Part shown: positions 19,349 to 28,121 of the stretch, one piece after another
Position numbering within the stretch: position 1 is the stretch's first letter
Layout of the letters: each line of letters begins with the position of its first letter
Source: Chloroflexi bacterium 44-23
Lineage (GTDB): Bacteria > Chloroflexota > Anaerolineae > Anaerolineales > Anaerolineaceae
NCBI GenBank assembly: GCA_001899005.1
Contig: MKUW01000026.1
Span: 85,468 to 149,467 of the forward strand
Reading direction: 5' to 3'
DNA length: 64,000 nucleotides
The notes under the pieces: model-generated
The model's input: the letters and a program-made list of their open reading frames with translations, nothing else
Databases searched by the model: none
Told to the model about the DNA's origin: nothing
Program-made: the position numbers and the translations under genes

Positions 19349-20854
19349 CTAATATGCCCCTTTATTTGAAAGGACTGCCGGGATGGTTTGGATTAAAATC
19401 TGAAGGTCAAGCCATATGCTCCAATTACGAATGTAGTACATATCCAGCTGGACACGCTGTTGATAAGAGATATCCGAGCGGCCGGATACCTGCCATTTGC
19501 CTGTAATTCCTGGTTTTACAGTCAATAAGTTCATGCCCCATTTCTGATATTCTTGCACCTCTTCCGGGGCAATTATGCGTGGTCCGATTAATGACATTTC
19601 ATTCCGTAATACATTAAACAATTGGGGTAGTTCATCCAGACTTGTTTTTCGGATGAAAGCACCAAATTTCGTAATTCGCGGGTCATCTTTCAGTTTATGT
19701 GTGCGGGCAAGTTCTGCAACTTTCTGCGGGTAGCGTGCCAGGATTTCGTCCCCGTTGGTATACATGGTGCGGAATTTATACGCATCAAATACTTTGCCGT
19801 TGACACCCATTACTTTGCGGCGATGGATAATAGGGCCAGGTGATGTAAATTTTACAGCCAATGCAACCATGAGTAAGATCGGCGAGATTAGAATGATCCC
19901 GGGTATGGTGAGCCCATAATCCATGACCAATTTTAGCATTCTGTTTATGCCGGTCAATCGAACTTTATGTACTTCAACGAGCGGAACCCAAGCAAATTCT
20001 TTAACACTCATGCCAGTTGTAAAAATCTCATAGATCCCGGATGAAATATGTAGTTTGACCTTCTCTGATGTGCCGTAATTCTGGTAAAGTGCCAATATTT
20101 GTTCATGCTCCAGTGCAGAACTAATCAGGATCACTTTCTGAATGCCATACTCCTGAATTATGATATCCAGTTCATCCAGATAGCCTAGACATAAAAAATG
20201 AGTATTGTCATCCGTTTTGACTTGATTGCCGCTATTAATGTACCCGAACAGACGTAAACCCGAATTTCGTGTGAACTGTAATTGTTCAGCGATTGAGATT
20301 GCTTCACCATTGAAGCCAACTATCACGGCGTTAACTAAAAACCATCCATTTGTGCGCATATAATAAACGAGCCGTCTTAAAAGGAACCTGCCGAGTGCTG
20401 TGAAGAAAAACGCTGAAAACCATGAAATTAAAATCCATCCACGCGCTAAATAAAAATTCGGCTGGAAGAAACCAGCTGCCACGACTATCAAAACAGCAAT
20501 GGTGGTTGCATTAAAAAGTTGATTGTATTCCCAAACTCCGCCGACCAAATTATCGTATTTATACAAACCGAAAGATGCAAAGATGATCAGCCAAATAGGA
20601 ATTATTAGTAAAACAACCCCCAGGTAATAGTCTGGAGACGATAAGGCTTCTTCAACAAAAAATGGAATATTGGCCTGGAATCGCACCCAGTAAGCGAACC
20701 AGAAGGCAAACCCGATCATTAAAATATCCGTAAGGAATAGGCCGGCGGTAAAAAGGATTATCTGTGCCTGATCGGAAATTCTAGGCAAAACATCGTTCAA
20801 GGTAAAGGCTACCTCTATGTTTTTTTCCACTTTCTTTCTGAATATTGAATTCAT
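19349..20854 (-). CDS. polyprenyl-phosphate sugar-1-phosphate transferase
   Basis: 501 residues from the ATG at 20854 (a TTG lies three codons upstream). Four N-terminal membrane helices (about 25-140), a CoA/NAD-binding-like middle region, a fifth helix near 315-345 and then the conserved catalytic domain: FTSPGPIIHRRKVMGVNG, DAYKFRTM, FIRKTSLDELPQLFNVL and SLIGPR, ending KPGITGKWQVSGRSD. This is the WbaP/CpsE family, which loads the first sugar 1-phosphate onto undecaprenyl phosphate at the inner membrane face. It is the promoter-proximal gene of the leftward operon. Confidence 0.92.
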   Translation of the reverse strand: MNSIFRKKVEKNIEVAFTLNDVLPRISDQAQIILFTAGLFLTDILMIGFAFWFAYWVRFQANIPFFVEEALSSPDYYLGVVLLIIPIWLIIFASFGLYKYDNLVGGVWEYNQLFNATTIAVLIVVAAGFFQPNFYLARGWILISWFSAFFFTALGRFLLRRLVYYMRTNGWFLVNAVIVGFNGEAISIAEQLQFTRNSGLRLFGYINSGNQVKTDDNTHFLCLGYLDELDIIIQEYGIQKVILISSALEHEQILALYQNYGTSEKVKLHISSGIYEIFTTGMSVKEFAWVPLVEVHKVRLTGINRMLKLVMDYGLTIPGIILISPILLMVALAVKFTSPGPIIHRRKVMGVNGKVFDAYKFRTMYTNGDEILARYPQKVAELARTHKLKDDPRITKFGAFIRKTSLDELPQLFNVLRNEMSLIGPRIIAPEEVQEYQKWGMNLLTVKPGITGKWQVSGRSDISYQQRVQLDMYYIRNWSIWLDLQILIQTIPAVLSNKGAY

Positions 20855-20865
20855 TTTATCCAACC

Positions 20866-20896
20866 AATCGTCAGTTAATTTTTTCGAATGACGATT
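20866..20896. promoter_or_regulatory. 8-base inverted repeat in polysaccharide operon leader
   Basis: AATCGTCA (20866-20873) and TGACGATT (20889-20896) are perfect complements with a 15-base AT-rich loop. It lies only 12 bases from the ATG of the first operon gene, so on the leftward transcript it would form a hairpin just ahead of the ribosome site. Confidence 0.45.
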
Positions 20897-20936
20897 AAGT
20901 TCTAATTCATATATACCAATAAATAATCCAAAATAT

Positions 20937-20954
20937 CACTATTACTAAATAGTG
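20937..20954. promoter_or_regulatory. palindromic candidate operator
   Basis: CACTATT-ACTA-AATAGTG is an 18-base palindrome with perfect 7-base arms, about 85 bases upstream of the polysaccharide operon start. Size and spacing suit a dimeric repressor; it lacks a T-run, so a terminator is unlikely. Confidence 0.45.
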
Positions 20955-21427
20955 TTCACTCATTTAAACAATTTAATAAGCAAATTATTGCGTAAAACTA
21001 TGTAAATAAACTTATTTTTAAAAACCTCAACAACTATCCTTGCAGTAATATGCTTAATAATAAAGTTAAAATATCAGATGTCAATAGGTTGTATATTTAA
21101 AATGACATCAATTTAATATTAAAATTTATGAGTAAGTTTTTTTTTGGATAGCTCCATTATAAAAGTTCTTATTCAGCGATTATGTCACCATACCAATCGA
21201 CAAATCTTTCAAGAATAATCTTAATCCTGGCTACCTCAATTTATTCTCCCAATTAAGGACATTGATTTTTTTTGGGATCGGAATTGTGAATTCTTATTTT
21301 CTCCTGAGGTCTGCCACTGTCACAAATAGATCGAGCTTAAGTGACCCTAGGGGTTGATGATGAAAAAGGAAAACTGAATGGTATCGAGGGCACAAAATTG
21401 AAACAATTCCTTTATAATTCCAGTGTG

Positions 21428-22330
21428 ATGATCAAAAGAAAAACCATCAGGATCTTGCTACCCCTTTACATGGGTGTGATTTGCCTTACAGGCTGTCAGA
21501 ATTTGATGGCCAACAATCCTGGTCATGCAGCGAATTCCGGAACACGTGTCTATATGGAGGATAAGGGCTCAGATACGATGGTCAACCTGGCATTGTATTG
21601 GGCGGAACGCTATCAGGAATTGAATCCAGAAGTCAGCATATCAGTGACCGGTGGCGGAACCGGTACCGGAATTGCGGCTTTGATTAGTAAATCAGCCAGC
21701 ATTGCCAATGCTTCCCGCAAAATTGAAGCAGAAGAAGTTGCTCTGGCGAATTTGAATGGAATAGAACCCCACGAGCTTGTTGTGGCGAGAGATGCAATTG
21801 CAGTCATCATCAACCGCCAAAACCCAATTAATCAGCTGACATTGCAACAATTATCTGATATCTACTCAGGCAAAATTGAAAATTGGTCGCAGATTGGTGG
21901 TGAGAATCGCCCAATTGTGAAACTATCGCGAGAAACTAATTCTGGCACGCACGTCTATTTTTTGGAATCAGTTATCCGTCTGGGAAATCCAAATGATAAA
22001 ACCATTTTTTCAGCAGACACATTGCTTTTACCTTCCTCGGAAGGAATTATTACTGAAGTGCGAGATAACCCGAATGCGATTGGTTATGACGGACTGGGAT
22101 ACGTTACCGAGGATGTTAAGACACTGGCTATTTCTGAAGACAGTGGAAAACCTTTCTTCCTTCCAAACGTAGAGACGGTAAAGCAAAATCTTTATCCGAT
22201 CGCCAGAGATTTGTATATGTATACAAATGGGGAACCAACTGGTGAACTATTGAATTATCTCGATTGGATCCTTTCTTTCGAGGGTCAGCAAATTGTGCAA
22301 GAATTGGGTTTTGTTCCGGTGAATAAATAA
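21428..22330 (+). CDS. pstS: phosphate-binding lipoprotein PstS
   Basis: About 300 residues. The ATG at 21428 gives a compact lipoprotein signal (MIKRKTIRILLPLYMGVICL) with lipobox LTGC. An in-frame TTG at 21398 has GAGGG seven bases upstream and is a real alternative that lengthens the signal by ten residues. Phosphate-site motifs are present: GSDTMVNLA near the start, VTGGGTGTGIAAL, SASIANASRKI and SRETNSGTHVYF. It captures phosphate outside the cell for PstC/PstA. The next gene starts two bases after the stop. No phoU, phoR or phoB is present nearby. Confidence 0.9.
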   Translation: MIKRKTIRILLPLYMGVICLTGCQNLMANNPGHAANSGTRVYMEDKGSDTMVNLALYWAERYQELNPEVSISVTGGGTGTGIAALISKSASIANASRKIEAEEVALANLNGIEPHELVVARDAIAVIINRQNPINQLTLQQLSDIYSGKIENWSQIGGENRPIVKLSRETNSGTHVYFLESVIRLGNPNDKTIFSADTLLLPSSEGIITEVRDNPNAIGYDGLGYVTEDVKTLAISEDSGKPFFLPNVETVKQNLYPIARDLYMYTNGEPTGELLNYLDWILSFEGQQIVQELGFVPVNK

Positions 22331-22332
22331 AA

Positions 22333-23232
22333 ATGGCAGCCAAAAGTCAAAAAATCACCGGCGCACTAATTACCAAGGGAATTCAATTTTCTGGTTTCTC
22401 ATCCATTCTCTTCGTGTTATTAATAATGTTTTTCTTGTTTTATCAAGGAATTCCAGCACTTTTTGATGTTCCCTTAGGCGATTTATTCAGCCAAAGGTGG
22501 TATCCCATTGAATCTCTGTATGGCATTGTCCCATTAATTCTTGGCTCGCTGATTGTAACTTTAGGGGCTTCTTTGATTGCAGTTCCTTTTGGTGTGATAA
22601 CGGCCATTTACATCGCGGAAATTGCTCCACGCTGGCTGGCGGAAATCATGAAACCTTTGGTGGAGCTGTTAGCAGGTTTGCCCAGTGTTGTACTTGGGTT
22701 TTTGGGAATTCTGATTGTTTCACCCTTTTTAAGGGATGTGCTTAATCTACCAACTGGTCTGACAGCATTTACAGGCTCTCTTTTATTAGGTGGCATTGCC
22801 ATCCCCACCATTGTTTCAATTTCAGAAGATGCGCTTAAAAATGTGCCGGTCTCATACAGGCAAGGGTCTTATGCATTGGGGGTTACGCAATGGCAGACAA
22901 TTTGGAGTGTTACTGTCCCGGCTGCTCGCCGTGGAATTTTAACGGCCATCATGCTTGGGTTAGGACGTACGATTGGTGAAACCATGACAGTCATGATGGT
23001 GACCGGAAATGCACCAGTGATGCCGGCTTCTTTCATGGCATTGTTTATGCCGATCCGCACGATGACGGCTACAATTGCGTCCGAAATGGGTGAGGTTGCT
23101 GGCGGCAGCCCTCATTATCATGTGCTATTTTTTATTGGATTGATATTATTTCTTTTTACATTGGCCGTAAATATCGTCGTATCCAGGATAAGCACTCAGC
23201 AGTTGAAACGTTCAGAACGGATCCTGTCATGA
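22333..23232 (+). CDS. pstC: phosphate ABC transporter permease PstC
   Basis: 299 residues with six membrane spans. The coupling-loop region SYRQGSYALGVTQWQTIWSVTVPAARRGILTA carries the EAA-like motif of phosphate permeases, and LGRTIGETMTVMMVTGN matches PstC. It forms the channel with PstA. Its last four bases overlap the pstA start (ATGA). Confidence 0.93.
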   Translation: MAAKSQKITGALITKGIQFSGFSSILFVLLIMFFLFYQGIPALFDVPLGDLFSQRWYPIESLYGIVPLILGSLIVTLGASLIAVPFGVITAIYIAEIAPRWLAEIMKPLVELLAGLPSVVLGFLGILIVSPFLRDVLNLPTGLTAFTGSLLLGGIAIPTIVSISEDALKNVPVSYRQGSYALGVTQWQTIWSVTVPAARRGILTAIMLGLGRTIGETMTVMMVTGNAPVMPASFMALFMPIRTMTATIASEMGEVAGGSPHYHVLFFIGLILFLFTLAVNIVVSRISTQQLKRSERILS

Positions 23233-24113
23233 CAAAAATTCCTGCTTCGGGAAATGCTTCGCCTGTTTTAAAACAATTAATTTTTCAACAAATAGGATTC
23301 TCGGTCGTTACAGCATTAGCGATTTTAACGGTTTTACCCATTATTGCTGTCCTGGTTTATATAATTTATTTGGGCGCCCCTGCGATTAGTTGGGAATTTT
23401 TAACAGCCATGCCTCAAAACGGGATGCGTTCTGGCGGAATCTGGCCCGCAATTGTTGGTACTTTTTATCTAACGCTGGGTACTGCCATATTTTCAGTACC
23501 ATTAGGGGTTGCCTCAGCAATTTACCTCTCAGAATACGCGCCAGAAAATCGGTTAACTCGTCTAATTCGCCTTGCAATAATTAATTTGGCTGGGGTTCCA
23601 TCAGTTGTATACGGCTTATTCGGGCTGGGGTTATTCGTAATCTTTCTCAATTTCGGTACCAGTATTCTTTCCGCTTCTTTGACCCTCTCAATCATGACCC
23701 TTCCAGTGATTATCAGTACTACAGAGGAAGCCTTAAGGGCAGTTCCTCAATCATTTCGGGTTGTCAGCGTTTCGCTGGGAGCGACAAAATGGCAGACCAT
23801 CCGGCGAATTGTTCTACCGCAATCGACAGCCGGTATTTTAACCGGGGTGGTATTGGGTTTGGAACGCGCGGCTGGGGAGACCGCTCCTATTCTGTTCACC
23901 GGGGCTGCGTTCTTTTTACCACGCTTGCCAAACTCACCGCTGGATGCAACCATGGCACTGCCTTACCATCTGTTTGTCATCTCCACGCAAGTACCGGGCA
24001 TGCCGATCCAAATTCAATATGGCACAGTTTTGGTGCTGGTGGCTTTCGTTGTATTAATGAACATTATTGCAACTATTTTACGATCGAGAGCGCGTGCGCG
24101 CAGGAGCTGGTAA
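23229..24113 (+). CDS. pstA: phosphate ABC transporter permease PstA
   Basis: 294 residues and six membrane spans. SFRVVSVSLGATKWQTIRRIVLPQSTAGILTG is the EAA coupling loop, and GLERAAGETAPILFTGAAFF is the characteristic PstA helix with an acidic pair. The stop is directly followed by the pstB ATG without a gap, so translation of all four genes appears coupled. Confidence 0.93.
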   Translation: MTKIPASGNASPVLKQLIFQQIGFSVVTALAILTVLPIIAVLVYIIYLGAPAISWEFLTAMPQNGMRSGGIWPAIVGTFYLTLGTAIFSVPLGVASAIYLSEYAPENRLTRLIRLAIINLAGVPSVVYGLFGLGLFVIFLNFGTSILSASLTLSIMTLPVIISTTEEALRAVPQSFRVVSVSLGATKWQTIRRIVLPQSTAGILTGVVLGLERAAGETAPILFTGAAFFLPRLPNSPLDATMALPYHLFVISTQVPGMPIQIQYGTVLVLVAFVVLMNIIATILRSRARARRSW

Positions 24114-24872
24114 ATGACGGATAAGATCATCGTTGAAAATTTCAGCCTGACGTATTCGGATGGAACCGAATCGCTATTCGATGTTGACATTCACATTCCG
24201 GGTAATAAGATTACTGCGCTCATAGGTCCGGCAGGTGGTGGAAAATCAACCTTTCTGCGAATTTTTAACCGGTTAAATGATCTGGCGGATGTGCGAGAAG
24301 TACGAGGAAACGTCCTGATTGATGATGTTGACATTCTTGACCCGGAATTGGACGTGATCGCCCTTCGACGAAAGATTGGAATCGTTTTTTCGAGACCGCT
24401 GCCATTACCGCTCACAATCTATCAAAATGTTTCTTATGGGTTGGAAATTGCAGGTGAAAGAAATAAGAACAAATTGAATGCAGGTGTGGAACACGCACTC
24501 CAGATGGCAGAATTGTGGGAGGAAGTTAAGGGGCGCTTGTTTGATTCTGCTTACTCACTTTCTGGTGGTCAACAGCAGCGTTTATGTTTAGCGCGAACAT
24601 TGGCTCTTGAACCGGAAATCATATTGCTTGATGAACCTACCTCGGCTTTGGATCCGGTGGCTACTGCGAAGATTGAATCCTCTTTATCGGAACTAAAAAA
24701 CCAATATACGATCATAATTGCTCCACATAATACACAACAAGCCGGTCGTATAGCGGATTATGTGGCTTTTTTCTTGCAAGGTCGCATGATTGAATTTTCT
24801 TCTGTTGAAAATATTTTTACAAGACCCGTAGATGAAAGAACTCAAGATTATATATCAGGAAAATTTGGATAA
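24114..24872 (+). CDS. pstB: phosphate ABC transporter ATPase PstB
   Basis: 252 residues, the normal PstB length. Walker A GPAGGGKST is at 38-46, the signature is LSGGQQQRLCLAR and Walker B with catalytic Glu is IILLDEPTSALDP. The Q-loop, normally VFQxP, here reads VFSRP, so Ser93 replaces the glutamine that links the nucleotide site to the permease. FNRLND after Walker A is diagnostic for PstB. It closes the pst operon; the following gene starts 70 bases later with its own ribosome site. Confidence 0.9.
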   Translation: MTDKIIVENFSLTYSDGTESLFDVDIHIPGNKITALIGPAGGGKSTFLRIFNRLNDLADVREVRGNVLIDDVDILDPELDVIALRRKIGIVFSRPLPLPLTIYQNVSYGLEIAGERNKNKLNAGVEHALQMAELWEEVKGRLFDSAYSLSGGQQQRLCLARTLALEPEIILLDEPTSALDPVATAKIESSLSELKNQYTIIIAPHNTQQAGRIADYVAFFLQGRMIEFSSVENIFTRPVDERTQDYISGKFG

Positions 24873-24942
24873 AATTTATTTGCTAAAAAATAATTAATTG
24901 ATTGAATTAATTTGCGCTTATTTCACCAAAAGGAGATAAAGA

Positions 24943-25371
24943 ATGAGACCACCTTGGGATAATTATTTTATGAAGATAGCAGAAGATGTCGCCGTGCGTT
25001 CCACTTGTGATCGAGCGGCAGTTGGTGCAGTACTGGTAAGGGATAAGCACATTATTTCTACCGGCTATAATGGATCTCCGGCTGGTTTGGAGCATTGTGA
25101 TGATGTCGGGCATCTCATGATCGAAGGCCATTGCGTGCGAACAGTCCACGCTGAAGTTAATGCAATTATTCAAGCAGCTGTGTTTGGGTTAGCAACCCGC
25201 GATGCTGTCTGTTATGTTACACACTTCCCATGTTTAAATTGTACCAAGATGTTAATTAACGCGCGTATTTCCAAGCTTATTTATAAGAATGCATACCGTA
25301 TTGACCCAATTGCGCTCGAATTCCTGCAAACTGCGGGGGTTGAGGCAGTCGTCTATAACGAAAATGATTGA
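24943..25371 (+). CDS. dCMP deaminase (ComEB-like)
   Basis: 142 residues of the zinc cytidine/deoxycytidylate deaminase family. The zinc ligand and proton shuttle are His69 and Glu71 in VHAEVNAI, with Cys97 and Cys100 in FPCLNCTKM. RPPWDNYFM and STGYNGSPAG are typical of dCMP deaminases, which convert dCMP to dUMP for dTMP synthesis. AAAGGAG lies a good distance before the ATG. It is convergent with the aconitase gene, 28 bases apart. Confidence 0.92.
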   Translation: MRPPWDNYFMKIAEDVAVRSTCDRAAVGAVLVRDKHIISTGYNGSPAGLEHCDDVGHLMIEGHCVRTVHAEVNAIIQAAVFGLATRDAVCYVTHFPCLNCTKMLINARISKLIYKNAYRIDPIALEFLQTAGVEAVVYNEND

Positions 25372-25399
25372 ACAAGTCTTTCTACCAATTACATAATTT

Positions 25400-28105
25400 T
25401 CAAGCAGTTTCTTTCTCAGCTAAGTTTAAAAGGATCGCGTTCATAATTCCACCGGTATTGTAATAGTGCACTTCCATCGGTGTATCAATACGTATTCTGA
25501 CTTTAAATGATTTGACCGAACCATCATTCGCTTTGGCTTGTACCAAAACCAGCTTACCGGGTTGGATTGGTTCGATATCGTAGATATTGTAAACTTCAGT
25601 GCCATCCAAATCGAGCGTTTCTGCGTTTTGTCCGGGGAGAAATTGGAGTGGTAATACGCCCATCCCGACCAGGTTTGACCGATGGATGCGTTCGAATGAA
25701 TCGGCGATCACTGCCTTAATCCCCAATAAAAGTGATCCTTTGGCAGCCCAATCTCTTGATGATCCTGTTCCATATTCTTTTCCTGCGAGCACGATTAATG
25801 GTGTTCCCTCTTTTTGGTATCTTGACGCGGCTTTAAATATGTCCATCTGCTCATTGGTTGGAAAATAAATCGTGTAGCCGCCCTCAACACCATTCAGTAA
25901 CAGATTCTTAATGCGAATATTTGCAAAAGTTCCGCGAGTCATTATCAAATCATTGCCTCTTCTAGAACCATATGAATTAAAAGCTGCAGGGGCAACGCCA
26001 TGATCGATCAAATATTGTCCTGCCGGACTTTTAAGAGCAATAGCTCCGGCGGGAGAAATATGGTCAGTCGTAATTGAATTACCCAGCATAATTAAAACGC
26101 GTGCATTTTTAATTTGTGCACTTTGTTTTATAGAACCAACTTCATTAAAGAAAGGAGGTTTTTGTAAATAGGTTGAATCTGGATGCCAGGTATAAACCGG
26201 CGATGGATCCACTTGGATATTATTCCAGTCTTCATTTCCGGCGTATACGTTTTCATAACTTTCCTTAAACAATTCGGCATTGATGGTAGTACGTAGAACT
26301 TCCATAATTTCTTTTGATGTAGGCCAGATATCGCTCAGAAAAACCGGCTTGCCGTTTGGATCATTTCCGATTGGATCTTTGCTTAAATTTTTATCAATTG
26401 TGCCCGCCAGAGCAAAAGCTACTACCAGAGGGGGAGAGGCCAGGAAATTGGCTTGAGTATAGGGGTGGATTCGGCCTTCAAAATTGCGATTGCCAGAGAG
26501 AATTGAAGCGGCAATCATATTTTCTTTTTGTATGAAGTCAGCGACCTCTTGTGCAAGCGGGCCGCTATTGCCAATACAAGTTGTACAGCCGTACCCAACC
26601 AAGTTGAAACCCAAGGTTTCCAGGCTGGTCATTAAACCACTTTTGATCAAATAGTCGGTTACTACGCGAGAACCTGGAGCAAAGCTGGTTTTTACGTATG
26701 CAGGTACACTCAGTCCTTTTTGAACGGCTTTTTGCGCCAATAAACCAGACCCTATCATGACAAAAGGATTGGAGGTGTTTGTGCATGATGTGATCGCTGC
26801 AATGGCGAGAAAACCTTGTTTTAAATCATACTTTTTACCATTTAATAACAAAGTCGCTGTCTTTTCAATTGCTTCTTTTGAAAGACCAAAACCCAATTCA
26901 TTTTTTGGTTTTTGCAAGCTTTCTCGAAACCCTTCTTTAACTTTGCTGAGAAGAATCTGGTCTTGTGGACGCTTTGGACCGGCAAGACTTGGTTCAATGC
27001 TCCCTAAGTCAACATTAATAATTTCGCTGAAATCTGGCATCGGTGTCTTTGAATCGCGGAACATTGATTGTTTTTTGAAGTAGGCTTCCACCAAATCGAT
27101 TTGAGACTTGCTTTTGCCAGTAAGGTGCAAGTAGTCCAGAGTTTGTTGGTCTACCGGGAAATAAATCATTGTCGCGCCACTTTCCGGAGACATATTACCG
27201 ATCATCGCGCGGTCAGCCAGCGAGAGCGAATCTAGGCCATCCCCAAAAAATTCCACGAATTTATCCACCACCCCGCGTTTGCGTAATAATTGAATGACTG
27301 TCAAGGTTAGGTCGGTTGGAGTAGTACCTTCCGGAAGCTTGCCGCTCAACTTTATCCCAATTACATCCGGAGCAAGAATTTCGAGTGGCTGGCCCATCAT
27401 GGCTGCGACTGCTTCAATGCCGCCAACGCCCCAGCCTACGACACCCAAGCCATTTATCATGGTGGTATGCGAGTCTGTTCCAACTAATGTATCAGGGTAA
27501 GCAATCAGTTCACCATTTTCCTTTTTTACAATGACAGATTTTGCCAGATATTCCAGATTAACCTGATGGACGATTCCTGTGGCCGGGGGAACCACATGAA
27601 AATTATCAAATGCCTGTTCACACCATCGCAGGAATTCATAACGTTCACGATTACGCTGGAATTCCATTCTGGCATTGGTGCTAAATGCATCCGTATTTCC
27701 AAAGGCATCAACCATGACGGAATGATCAATTACCAGATCGACGGGTACAACAGGGTTAACTTTTTCTGAATCTCCACCCAGCTTTTCCATCGCTGAACGC
27801 ATGGCAGCCAAATCATTCATGACAGGCACACCGGTAAAATCCTGCAGAATTACACGACCCGGGTAAAATGAGATGGATTTACGCACATCTTCGTATGGTT
27901 GCCAATTCGCCAGATATTGCGCATCTTCAATGGTGATCACTTTATGATCCATGTTGCGTAATACCCCCTCAAGCAAAATCCTTATGGAGAAGGGGAGGCG
28001 TTGCCAATAATCCTCAGGTAACCCATCCAATTTTTTGATATTGTAATAAAAATATTCCTGATCACCAACTTGTAAACTCGTTTTAGTTGAGGATAATCCC
28101 TTCAT
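25400..28105 (-). CDS. acnA: aconitate hydratase (AcnA/IRP1 type)
   Basis: 901 residues, the usual length of AcnA. Iron-sulfur ligands are in AAITSCTNTSNP and in GYGCTTCIGNSGP (two cysteines). The swivelling C-terminal domain carries GSSRDWAAKG and DSFERIHRSNLVGMGVLPLQF. It interconverts citrate and isocitrate in the TCA cycle. It follows the isocitrate dehydrogenase gene by 16 bases in the same leftward operon, so the two consecutive steps are co-transcribed. AAGGAG precedes the ATG. Confidence 0.96.
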   Translation of the reverse strand: MKGLSSTKTSLQVGDQEYFYYNIKKLDGLPEDYWQRLPFSIRILLEGVLRNMDHKVITIEDAQYLANWQPYEDVRKSISFYPGRVILQDFTGVPVMNDLAAMRSAMEKLGGDSEKVNPVVPVDLVIDHSVMVDAFGNTDAFSTNARMEFQRNRERYEFLRWCEQAFDNFHVVPPATGIVHQVNLEYLAKSVIVKKENGELIAYPDTLVGTDSHTTMINGLGVVGWGVGGIEAVAAMMGQPLEILAPDVIGIKLSGKLPEGTTPTDLTLTVIQLLRKRGVVDKFVEFFGDGLDSLSLADRAMIGNMSPESGATMIYFPVDQQTLDYLHLTGKSKSQIDLVEAYFKKQSMFRDSKTPMPDFSEIINVDLGSIEPSLAGPKRPQDQILLSKVKEGFRESLQKPKNELGFGLSKEAIEKTATLLLNGKKYDLKQGFLAIAAITSCTNTSNPFVMIGSGLLAQKAVQKGLSVPAYVKTSFAPGSRVVTDYLIKSGLMTSLETLGFNLVGYGCTTCIGNSGPLAQEVADFIQKENMIAASILSGNRNFEGRIHPYTQANFLASPPLVVAFALAGTIDKNLSKDPIGNDPNGKPVFLSDIWPTSKEIMEVLRTTINAELFKESYENVYAGNEDWNNIQVDPSPVYTWHPDSTYLQKPPFFNEVGSIKQSAQIKNARVLIMLGNSITTDHISPAGAIALKSPAGQYLIDHGVAPAAFNSYGSRRGNDLIMTRGTFANIRIKNLLLNGVEGGYTIYFPTNEQMDIFKAASRYQKEGTPLIVLAGKEYGTGSSRDWAAKGSLLLGIKAVIADSFERIHRSNLVGMGVLPLQFLPGQNAETLDLDGTEVYNIYDIEPIQPGKLVLVQAKANDGSVKSFKVRIRIDTPMEVHYYNTGGIMNAILLNLAEKETA

Positions 28106-28121
28106 TTTTAATTTCTCCTTT

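Larger units (their letters stand above)
20855..21427. other. divergent AT-rich intergenic region
   Basis: This gap separates the leftward polysaccharide operon from rightward pstS. The stretch 20880-21130 is very AT-rich and holds two clear inverted repeats listed separately. I saw no protein-like reading frame. Half of a PHO-box-like pattern (CTGTCAC) occurs near 21318, without a second half. Neither promoter can be fixed with confidence. Confidence 0.6.

Noticed and set aside
21311..21330. PHO-box-like CTGTCAC upstream of pstS
   Set aside because: Only one half-site is present and no direct repeat at the expected spacing; no PhoB is known in the window.
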